A stretch of DNA of 64,000 nucleotides. Source: Candidatus Woesearchaeota archaeon (GTDB taxonomy: Archaea > Nanobdellota > Nanobdellia > Woesearchaeales > JAFGLG01). The stretch lies in assembly GCA_016928155.1 (NCBI GenBank), contig JAFGLG010000002.1, positions 1 to 64,000 on the forward strand, in the 5' to 3' direction. The position numbers and the translations under genes are program-made. Under the pieces are notes generated by a model. The model did no database searches. It was given only the letters and a program-made list of their open reading frames with translations, and was not told where the DNA came from. Positions 57,748-64,000 of this stretch are shown here, piece by piece (position 1 is the stretch's first letter; each line of letters opens with the position of its first letter).

Positions 57748-58389
57748 TCATTTCTTCTTTTTCTTTACCTTCTCAGCCGGCTGGATCTTCCCGACAAGCT
57801 TCTTGTAGCTTATGCCGATAAGCACAAGGAATTCGAGCAATAGCACAATGAATCTCATAATCCGGCTCATATCACCGAAATACCTTATTGTGCCGTAAAT
57901 GATGAGCAAAATCCCGCCGATCATGACGCCTGAACCCATGAAATCAATCCGCCAGTAGACACCGAAGATTATCCCAATAAGCCCGAGAATCGTTGCCATG
58001 TAGAAGACAATCTGGCTGTGCTTCTTGTTATCTTCCCGGAAATCCCTGTTGCAGGTATCACATCTCTCAAACACCCTGCATCCATTCTCGTCGTATGTGA
58101 ATTTGGGTATATCCTCGCCGCACTCCTGATAATAACGGTCCATGTCAGCGCATTTGGATTCATCAATCGCCTTCATGGGCTCGGGGAACTCTTTTCCGCA
58201 ATAATCTTCCCATTCAGGGCTCGGATAGAAAGCCTCAATGCCGAAACCCACAACCAAAGCAAACATTATCGCAATCGCAACAGTCATGACAACATGCTTG
58301 AATGCCATCGTCTCACCTCTATTCTTGTGTTCATAATAGGCATACAAAACAACCAATAATACAACCAGCAAAATGCCTGGTATGACCAT
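57748..58389 (-). CDS. Membrane protein with Cys-rich loop
   Basis: 213 residues. Five hydrophobic helices: about 3-20, 28-50, 127-145, 148-170, 178-195. Between the second and third is an outside loop with eight Cys (DYCGKE, SKCADMD, QECGED, GCRVFERCDTCNRD). A Lys-rich tail ends KKKKK. Two starts look possible: 58389 with ATATTTATAAGC at leaderless distance, and 58308 with a perfect GAGGTGAG. They would give forms with and without the first helix. Function unknown. Confidence 0.65.
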   Translation of the reverse strand: MVIPGILLVVLLVVLYAYYEHKNRGETMAFKHVVMTVAIAIMFALVVGFGIEAFYPSPEWEDYCGKEFPEPMKAIDESKCADMDRYYQECGEDIPKFTYDENGCRVFERCDTCNRDFREDNKKHSQIVFYMATILGLIGIIFGVYWRIDFMGSGVMIGGILLIIYGTIRYFGDMSRIMRFIVLLLEFLVLIGISYKKLVGKIQPAEKVKKKKK

Positions 58390-58724
58390 CTTAGGCTTTA
58401 TTGCTCAAGAGCTTATAAATATTATGAATTAGAAGCTCTGTCCAGAATCCTGCTAATGCTCTATTCGCTTTAAAATATCTGCTTCAAAATGAAGGCTTTT
58501 CATTTGGATTTCCGGTGAGTGCAGATAATTCAGGCCTTTATCAGCCCAAAGAAAGTCAGCCCAAAGAAAGCCTTTGACAAACCCTTGCCACCCACTTAAT
58601 TCTGCTGTCAAGTTCTTCTACTGCCAAGTTCTTCTGCTGTCCTTCTTTCTGACCAAGCCAATGATTCACTGAACAGACAAAGAAACCCAAATATTTAAAT
58701 ATTGATTCTCCATAAAACCCGCTT
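58390..58724. other. Intergenic stretch with short tandem repeats
   Basis: 335 bases. CAGCCCAAAGAAAG is duplicated with one separating base (58542-58571), and CAAGTTCTTCT occurs twice at about 58609-58635. Promoters for both flanking genes lie at the ends (ATATTTATAAGC leftward, ATATTTAAAT rightward). I see no convincing gene. Confidence 0.5.
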
Positions 58725-58883
58725 ATGACACAGTTCACATGCAAATACTGCGGGTACAGGTTCCAGCCCAAAAAGGACATGAAAGAAGTCCCGAAGAAAT
58801 GCCCTTACTGCGCAAGGGAAGGCTTTGTGGAGAACACATCAGCGATAGTCAAGAACATACTGGATGAAGCCGGAGTCAGATAG
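58725..58883 (+). CDS. Small rubredoxin-like zinc-ribbon protein
   Basis: 52 residues. FTCKYCGYRFQPKK and KKCPYCAREGF form a Cys4 knuckle pair as in rubredoxin-like zinc ribbons; a C-terminal helix follows (TSAIVKNILDEAGV). ATATTTAAAT at 58691-58700 gives a leaderless start. Too few aromatic residues for a classical rubredoxin, so zinc binding is more likely than iron. Confidence 0.75.
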   Translation: MTQFTCKYCGYRFQPKKDMKEVPKKCPYCAREGFVENTSAIVKNILDEAGVR

Positions 58884-58898
58884 GACCGGAGCCCGCAG

Positions 58899-59870
58899 TC
58901 AGATAACCTCTTTCATCCTACTTATCTCTTTTCTCAGATCCGCTACAGACGTGACGACCCTGACATCACTGCCCCTGACAAAATCCTTCACCTTTCCAGA
59001 ATGCAGGAGGTCTGTCTTGGAAAGGTATATCAATAACGGCTTATCAAAGCCTTTCATCCTCATGAGCAGCTTATGCTGATCCGCAAGAGGGTAGCTCTCA
59101 GTGAGATCAAAGACAAAGACAATCGCATGGACGACATATTTGATCGCAAGATAAGCCTGCTTCTCGATATTATTCATCTTATCGACACGGTTCAGAGTCC
59201 CAGGGGTGTCGATGAACTGGACCCTGCGATGGTTGATCATGTCATAGCCAAGATTAAGTGATTTTGTGGTGAAGGCATATGTGTTTATCTCAGGCCTGCT
59301 TGTTGTGATCCTCGAAAGGAGAGTGGACTTCCCGACATTCGGGAATCCGGAGATGGCGACAGTGAAGAGAGAGGTCTTGATCGTCGGATATTCCCTCATT
59401 ATCTTCCTGCACTCCTCAAGATAATCAAGATTCTCAGAGACCTGCCTGAGGATGGATGATATCCTGCCCATGAACTGCTGCCTGAACCTGTTGACATCCT
59501 GGATGACCCTGCACCCAGTTATCTTCTTGATGTAGATCTTGTGTATCTCCTCTATCTTTCCAGCTGCCCAGTTGAGAGAACCCAGAGATTTCTTCAGTGC
59601 GACATAATCAAGGGTTATCCTGACGAGCTCCTGATAGAACTCATCAAGCTGATCGAATGAAGGGAAAGACCTGAGGATCATATCCAGGGATTCAACAAGA
59701 GACCTCTTGATCTCGTCAAGCTTCTCCCGCTCTATGTCCTTTGACTTCTTCAGGGGATCAAGCCTCTTCTTGGACAATCTTGCTGCTGCTGCCTTCTTGT
59801 TCGCCCTTTTAACAGCAACATCTAGATAGAACTGGTACTTCTCAATCTTGGAAAGCCCTTGAAAATTCAT
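58899..59870 (-). CDS. NOG1-family GTPase
   Basis: 323 residues, archaeal NOG1. The helical N-terminal domain (about 1-165) ends in CRKIMREYPTI. The GTPase motifs are GFPNVGKSTL (G1), FIDTPGTLNR (G3, typical DTPG), and SKTDLL (G4). TTKSLNLGYD holds the G2 Thr. NOG1 acts in large-subunit ribosome assembly. The C-terminal tail of the eukaryal protein is absent, as expected. Confidence 0.92.
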   Translation of the reverse strand: MNFQGLSKIEKYQFYLDVAVKRANKKAAAARLSKKRLDPLKKSKDIEREKLDEIKRSLVESLDMILRSFPSFDQLDEFYQELVRITLDYVALKKSLGSLNWAAGKIEEIHKIYIKKITGCRVIQDVNRFRQQFMGRISSILRQVSENLDYLEECRKIMREYPTIKTSLFTVAISGFPNVGKSTLLSRITTSRPEINTYAFTTKSLNLGYDMINHRRVQFIDTPGTLNRVDKMNNIEKQAYLAIKYVVHAIVFVFDLTESYPLADQHKLLMRMKGFDKPLLIYLSKTDLLHSGKVKDFVRGSDVRVVTSVADLRKEISRMKEVI

Positions 59871-59902
59871 GGATCTGGAAATAAATTGCAGTGTTTAAAT
59901 AG

Positions 59903-60424
59903 TTATTGGAGCTCCCTTATCATCGAACTGAGCTCCTCATTCCTCCTGTCGAATTCAACTGCATGATCATAAGATGGACCGTAGACAGACCTGCCTTCCT
60001 TGCTGAGGTCACACCTTATCTTCTTGGGACAGTCCCCGAGCATGCAGTGCTTTGCACTCAATATCGGGAAAGCCCTGCAGGCAAGAGGGCGCTTGTCATA
60101 ACAAGTGCAAAGAAGATTCTTCTCATCGAAAAAAGGGCAGACCTTATGGTCCATGAAATAATTGATGATAAAAATCTTATCGCCCCTCCTGAATGCCTTG
60201 AGCGGGCGTATCCTCAGATCAATATCCCTGTCTTCAGCCCCTTTCTCAAGAACAATCTTCTCATCCCTCGTCATCGGAAAAGTCATTGACCTCGGATCAG
60301 CAAGATAGAACAGGCCCTGCTTCTTTGCCTGGCTGACGAGAAATCCCACATCCTCATCCCTGAGATCAACGTTGTTGCGGATATGGCAGCACTGCCCGCA
60401 ATCACTGCAGTCAAATTTCTCCAT
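59903..60424 (-). CDS. YkgJ-family Cys-cluster protein (longer form)
   Basis: 173 residues. FDCSDCGQCCHIRNNVDLRD at the N terminus, CPFFDEKNLLCTCYDKRPLA, CRAFP in the middle, and CMLGDCPKKIRCD near the end: the Fe/Zn-chelating pattern C-x2-C-x2-CC of YkgJ proteins. These are linked to metal-centre assembly or chelation, but no reaction is established. Divergent from a second YkgJ-type gene 70 bp away. Confidence 0.88.
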   Translation of the reverse strand: MEKFDCSDCGQCCHIRNNVDLRDEDVGFLVSQAKKQGLFYLADPRSMTFPMTRDEKIVLEKGAEDRDIDLRIRPLKAFRRGDKIFIINYFMDHKVCPFFDEKNLLCTCYDKRPLACRAFPILSAKHCMLGDCPKKIRCDLSKEGRSVYGPSYDHAVEFDRRNEELSSMIRELQ

Positions 60425-60494
60425 GCAAAAAGCGGAAAAGAACAGGTATATAAATTTTCACAAAAATTATAAACCTGCCTGAGATGACAGGATC

Positions 60495-60824
60495 ATGCTC
60501 ACAAAAAAAGGATTCTTCTGCATAAGGTGCGGAAAGTGCTGCAGGTATTCAGTCACAATAAGCATACTTGAAAGATGGAGGATCCAGAAAAGATTTCCGG
60601 GCTTAAGGTTCTGGTCACCTGAAAGGCACTGGTGGCAGAGCAGCATCAGGATGAAAGACGGGAGATGCGTGTTCCTTGAAGAGAAAAACGGGCTCTATTC
60701 CTGCAGGATATTCGATATCAGGCCGAAGATATGCAGACAGTACCCATTTTTTAAAGTCAGCGAAGTCAAGTCATGCTTCCCTGAGGATTTGGGCACTACA
60801 GCCCTTAAAAACCCTAAATTCTGA
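60495..60824 (+). CDS. YkgJ-family Cys-cluster protein (short form)
   Basis: 109 residues: FFCIRCGKCCRYSVTISILE, then DGRCVFLEEKNGLYSCRIFD, IRPKICRQYPF and a later SCFPED. Same family as its divergent neighbour, with only the core. Probably binds Fe or Zn. The start is ATG 60495 with GATGACAGGATC upstream (weak ribosome binding site). Confidence 0.85.
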   Translation: MLTKKGFFCIRCGKCCRYSVTISILERWRIQKRFPGLRFWSPERHWWQSSIRMKDGRCVFLEEKNGLYSCRIFDIRPKICRQYPFFKVSEVKSCFPEDLGTTALKNPKF

Positions 60825-60905
60825 GTTTATCAGCAGGCATAATATTTATATATGACAGCCGATTTTTCCAGCATACTTTTATAAATGGGGGTATCCGGAG
60901 GAATA

Positions 60906-61334
60906 ATGATGGCAGATTATAAACTAGTCATAAGCGATCCAAAGACAGGCAAAAGCTACCAGAAGGAAGCCAAAGAACCAGATTCCAAATCATTATCTGG
61001 CCTGCAGATCGGGGACAAAGTTAAAGGAGAAACAATAGACATGGCAGGATATGAGTTCGAGATCACAGGCGGAAGCGACTTCGCCGGATTCCCGATGAGA
61101 AAAGATGTGAAAGGCATCCTACGAAAGAAGATCCTCGCAGTGAAAGGGACAGGGCTGGCACAGAAAGACAAAGGGATAAGGGTAAAAAAACTTGTGGCAG
61201 GGAACACAATAAGCGAAAAGACAGCACAGATAAACCTAAAGGTCATAAAGTACGGAAAAGAGCCTCTTGAGCCGAAAGAGGAAAAAGCAGAAGAGAAGAA
61301 AGAGCCTGCAGAAAAAGCAGAGGAGACGAAGTAA
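60906..61334 (+). CDS. rps6e: Ribosomal protein S6e
   Basis: About 142 residues: MADYKLVISDPKTGKSYQKE, GLQIGDKVKGETIDMAGYEF, EITGGSDFAGFPMRKDVKGI, then a charged tail of Glu/Lys (PAEKAEETK). The tail replaces the phosphorylated C terminus of eukaryal S6. GGAGGAATA precedes two adjacent ATGs (60906, 60909). Forms an operon with aIF2-gamma (TAATG overlap), the standard archaeal arrangement. Confidence 0.96.
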   Translation: MMADYKLVISDPKTGKSYQKEAKEPDSKSLSGLQIGDKVKGETIDMAGYEFEITGGSDFAGFPMRKDVKGILRKKILAVKGTGLAQKDKGIRVKKLVAGNTISEKTAQINLKVIKYGKEPLEPKEEKAEEKKEPAEKAEETK

Positions 61335-62560
61335 TGGCAAAGAAACCTGCCCTACAGCCGGAAATAAACATCGGTTTAGTGGGACATGTCGACCATGGCA
61401 AGACAACACTGACCGAAAGGCTGAGCGGCAAGTGGACAGACACTCATTCTGAAGAGATAAGGCGCGGGATCACGATCAGGCTTGGATATGCTGACGCAAG
61501 CTTCTACCAGTGCGAGAAATGCAAGAGATTCCTCACTGCACAGAAATGCGACTGCGGCGGAAAGGCAAAACTCCTGAGGAAAGTCAGCTTTGTCGACGCA
61601 CCAGGACACGAGAGCCTCATGGCCACAATGCTCTCAGGAGCCACTGTGATGGACGGAGCCCTGTTGCTGATCGCGGCAAACGAGGAATGCCCCCAGCCGC
61701 AGACAAGAGAGCACCTCATGGCGCTGCAGATAATGGGGATAAAGAACATCGTGGTGGTGCAGAACAAGATAGACATCATCCCGAAAGAGAAGACAATGAA
61801 GAACCACGGACAGATAAAGGAGTTCCTGAAAGACACTGACTTCAGGGATGCTCCGATAATACCCTTATCCGCGAAATTCAATGTCAACATAGACGTCCTC
61901 ATCGAGACGATCGAAAGCGTGATCAAGACACCTAAGAGGGACCAGAAGAAGGACCTCATCATGTTTGTCACGAGAAGCTTTGACATAAACAAGCCAGGCA
62001 CTGATATCGACGAACTGAAAGGAGGAGTGCTCGGCGGAGCCCTCAGGCAAGGCATCCTGAAAACCGGGGAAGAGATAGAGATCAGGCCCGGACAGAGGAT
62101 ACAGGAAGCAAACAAGTCTGTATTCCGGCCCATCAAGACCAAGGTAGTCGGGCTTATGTCAGGATCAGATCCCATGGAAAAGGTGGGGCCCGGGGGATCC
62201 ATAGGAGCATCTACGACACTCGACCCCTCGATAGTGAAATCTGACTCGCTCGCAGGATCTGTCGTCGGACACCCCGGAAAGCTTCCTCCGGTATGGGAAG
62301 ACCTCGAGCTTGAAGTGCACCTCCTCGATAGGCATGTCGGAACAAAAGAGGACCTTGAGATAGAGCCCATAAAGATGCAAGAAGTCCTAATGCTCAATGT
62401 GAATTCAGCCGCAACAGTTGGGATTGTCAATCAGCTCGGCAAGAACAGGTTCAAATGCAAGCTCAAGCTTCCGGTCTGCACTGAAAAAGGGAGCCGGGTC
62501 ACGATATCCAGAAGGATAGGGACAAGGTTCAGGCTGATCGGCTATGGTGTGATCATCTGA
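61334..62560 (+). CDS. eif2g: Translation initiation factor aIF2, gamma subunit
   Basis: 408 residues. GTPase motifs: GHVDHGKTT (residues 17-25), VDAPGHES, QNKIDI and SAKFNVNID. The zinc knuckle CEKCKRFLTAQKCDCGG is typical of aIF2-gamma. Domains II and III follow (GGVLGGALRQGILKTGEEIE; VEHLLDRHVG-like HLLDRHVG). Delivers initiator Met-tRNA to the small subunit. The start overlaps the S6e stop. Confidence 0.97.
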   Translation: MAKKPALQPEINIGLVGHVDHGKTTLTERLSGKWTDTHSEEIRRGITIRLGYADASFYQCEKCKRFLTAQKCDCGGKAKLLRKVSFVDAPGHESLMATMLSGATVMDGALLLIAANEECPQPQTREHLMALQIMGIKNIVVVQNKIDIIPKEKTMKNHGQIKEFLKDTDFRDAPIIPLSAKFNVNIDVLIETIESVIKTPKRDQKKDLIMFVTRSFDINKPGTDIDELKGGVLGGALRQGILKTGEEIEIRPGQRIQEANKSVFRPIKTKVVGLMSGSDPMEKVGPGGSIGASTTLDPSIVKSDSLAGSVVGHPGKLPPVWEDLELEVHLLDRHVGTKEDLEIEPIKMQEVLMLNVNSAATVGIVNQLGKNRFKCKLKLPVCTEKGSRVTISRRIGTRFRLIGYGVII

Positions 62561-62568
62561 CCAAAACA

Positions 62569-63480
62569 CTATTCTCTCCTGACAAATTCAATATTCTCGA
62601 TCGCTTGCCTCAGATCAACTGCACGATTGCAGTTCTGGGATATGACTGTGTTATAGAATTTTGTCACTTCTTTGCTGACTATCACAACACCCGTCGTCAC
62701 ACCAAGGTGCCTCAGAGAGATGTTGACCCGCTTGTCATTAACATCTATCTGCATGGGGATATAATCATCAAGAACAAATCCCTTCAGTTTATATCTCTCA
62801 AAATTCTTCAACAGAGAGGATTTCCAATGCTCAAAGAATTTTGGACCCAGCTTCATAATGATATCAAGGTGAAAATCCAGTGCGGATCTCTCAAGGACCG
62901 CCTCAATTGACTTACCTCTCTTCAATGCATCATTGTAGGTCTTATGAACAAGAAAAGTCATCTGTGGATCAAAATGGGTTATCGTCGGCCTTGATGCGAC
63001 AATCGCTCTCCTGAGCTTCACAAATCTCTTGAAATCCATCGGATAGAAAGCATAGGGGAAAGACTGGTGGAGCGACATATACCTGAAACTATTTGATTCC
63101 ACAATCATCTGCAGATGCATCTGGGTGAACTGCTTGCTGTTGTTTACAATATCTATATGCTCAGCTCCAGGACCTCGCATCTGATCAATAATGTCCGCTT
63201 GTGCAATCACCATCCGGTCGATATTGTGCTTCATGAAGTTGATAATGCGTTTGTTAAGATTGCCGACTGAATACAAAAAAGGCCTTTTAGGAGATTTCTC
63301 TATCAGACCACTGGTGATGAGGCCGTTCAGATAATCATATATCCTACCCTTTGGGATGCCAGTCTTGGCACAAACATCTTTGGCATCTAAGCCCTTGTCC
63401 CTTAGCACTTCGATAATGACAACCTGGCTGTCACTAAGGGCAAAGTTCTCCTGCAACTTTTCAAGAAGCTTATCCATCAT
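62569..63480 (-). CDS. TrmB-family transcriptional regulator (second)
   Basis: 303 residues. N-terminal winged HTH: NFALSDSQVVIIEVLRDKGL, CAKTGIPKGRIYDYLNGLIT, SGLIEK. The long C-terminal region (about 75-303) is a divergent sensor (VNDKRVNISLRHLGVTTGVV). Unlike the TrmB gene at 6879 it lacks the clear PLD-like motif. ATG 63480 or 63477 follows at leaderless distance from TATTTATAAAT (63499-63508). A 14-bp palindrome in the divergent spacer is a candidate operator. Confidence 0.82.
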   Translation of the reverse strand: MMDKLLEKLQENFALSDSQVVIIEVLRDKGLDAKDVCAKTGIPKGRIYDYLNGLITSGLIEKSPKRPFLYSVGNLNKRIINFMKHNIDRMVIAQADIIDQMRGPGAEHIDIVNNSKQFTQMHLQMIVESNSFRYMSLHQSFPYAFYPMDFKRFVKLRRAIVASRPTITHFDPQMTFLVHKTYNDALKRGKSIEAVLERSALDFHLDIIMKLGPKFFEHWKSSLLKNFERYKLKGFVLDDYIPMQIDVNDKRVNISLRHLGVTTGVVIVSKEVTKFYNTVISQNCNRAVDLRQAIENIEFVRRE

Positions 63481-63525
63481 AAGATATAACAAATACTTAT
63501 TTATAAATATTGTCAGAAAAACACG

Positions 63526-63539
63526 AAAAAACGTTTTTT
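63526..63539. promoter_or_regulatory. Palindrome in the divergent promoter region
   Basis: AAAAAACGTTTTTT, a perfect 14-bp palindrome between the TrmB-type gene and the divergent right-edge gene. Candidate operator, but its A/T runs make chance occurrence possible. Confidence 0.3.
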
Positions 63540-63600
63540 AGTAGGAAATGTTTAAATAATCAACCCACTTACCTTTACGCATCAAGCGGGGTGACAATGA

Positions 63601-64000
63601 GTGGTATGCAACATAACTGAGATAGTACTCAATCAGGCTAATAGAACTGACCATATCAAGAGAATGCTCACTCTAGATGGATTAACTGATGAAAGGATCA
63701 GGGAGCATATCACCAAATACCGTTCTATGGTCCAAGAAAGGATACCTGATATTTCTGAAGAAGACCTGGAAACAGCAAACCTATACATAATTGATGGCCA
63801 CAATCCCGGCTTTGACCCATGTGAGGTACAGGCCACAATAGACAAATACAAAGGCATAACCTCATTCCTTGATGATATTCTCCAACATCTGGGGGATACT
63901 GGCTTTCTAGAGGCTGAAGATGCCTGTTATTCTGGATTGGCATTAACTGGAGTTGCAAAGGATAAGATGCCAAATCTTCTAGCTGACCATGAGAGGATAA
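63601..64000 (+). CDS. Unknown cytosolic protein (3' end outside window)
   Basis: 133 codons visible, starting with GTG 63601 and open to the right edge: VCNITEIVLNQANRTDHIKR, then acidic helical sequence (ISEEDLETANLYIIDGHNPG, FDPCEVQA). GGGGTGA lies 6 nt before the GTG. ATG 63597 in another frame stops after seven codons, so GTG is preferred. TTTAAATA at about 63551 is the TATA box. No family recognised. It may be a target of the divergent TrmB regulator. Confidence 0.55.
   Translation, partial: MVCNITEIVLNQANRTDHIKRMLTLDGLTDERIREHITKYRSMVQERIPDISEEDLETANLYIIDGHNPGFDPCEVQATIDKYKGITSFLDDILQHLGDTGFLEAEDACYSGLALTGVAKDKMPNLLADHERI

Noticed and set aside
58556-58780. 74-codon minus-strand frame across the tandem repeats
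   Set aside because: It covers the promoter and start of the convincing zinc-ribbon gene on the plus strand and has no start signals.

Overview
This 64 kb window is archaeal chromosome. It carries aIF2-gamma, ribosomal proteins S6e, S8e and L37e, an Sm-like protein, Pth2, an archaeal-type IleRS, a NOG1-type GTPase and TrmB regulators. Two tRNA genes contain bulge-helix-bulge introns. Promoters are TATA boxes about 25-30 nt upstream of leaderless starts, or are followed by GGTGA/GGAGG ribosome binding sites. Many small zinc ribbons, secreted Cys-rich proteins and unknown exported proteins suggest a DPANN-type lineage such as Woesearchaeota. That placement is inference. No rRNA, CRISPR array or insertion sequence was seen.

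Layout. 1-6.1 kb: exported proteins, including a large mosaic surface protein interrupted by an in-frame TAA, a six-helix membrane protein and an unknown zinc-finger-like protein. 6.2-14.4 kb: endonuclease V, a TrmB regulator, a possible beta-barrel protein, a 29-residue-repeat solenoid protein, LysRS, an ACT-domain protein, exported Q/N-rich proteins (one reduced to a C-terminal remnant) and a parvulin. 14.44-21.39 kb: a probable integrated element in tRNA-Leu(TAG), with tyrosine integrase, AbrB and ribbon-helix-helix regulators, a helicase-like replication protein ending inside an iteron array, a P-loop ATPase with a C-terminal HTH, and a tightly packed set of tiny genes. 21.4-25.9 kb: tRNA-Leu, an odd type II tRNA, L37e-LSm, S8e, an isochorismatase-fold hydrolase and 2-oxoacid:ferredoxin oxidoreductase (KorAB). 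26-28 kb: a RelE/RHH toxin-antitoxin pair between imperfect direct repeats, and a broken Doc/Fic toxin. 28-37.6 kb: a phosphodiesterase, a Tic20-like membrane protein, a Gly/Thr-repeat Cys-rich lipoprotein, an AblB-like acetyltransferase with an M23 peptidase, Pth2, CorA and IleRS.

37.8-43.4 kb is one co-directional cluster: a UPF0251 (DUF134) regulator starting inside a perfect 22-bp palindrome, a cation-diffusion-facilitator transporter with the same Cys-rich tail as the regulator, a Gly-rich DUF5320-like protein, a double NifX/FeMo-co-type protein, two MinD-ferredoxin ATPases and an exported thioredoxin fused to a CcdA/DsbD-type membrane domain. It resembles the bacterial orange-protein (ORP) operons with added metal transport and redox genes, and is the best candidate for an undescribed system here.

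43.5-57.2 kb: Dus, a guanylate kinase-like protein, a Nudix hydrolase, an AsnRS-like asparagine synthetase, a TctA-like permease and a six-gene purine operon (purB-purM-purH/AICARFT-guaB-purA-purO) on the minus strand. 57.2-64 kb: small membrane and zinc-ribbon proteins, NOG1, two YkgJ-type Cys-cluster proteins, the S6e-aIF2-gamma operon, a second TrmB regulator and a truncated gene at the right edge.
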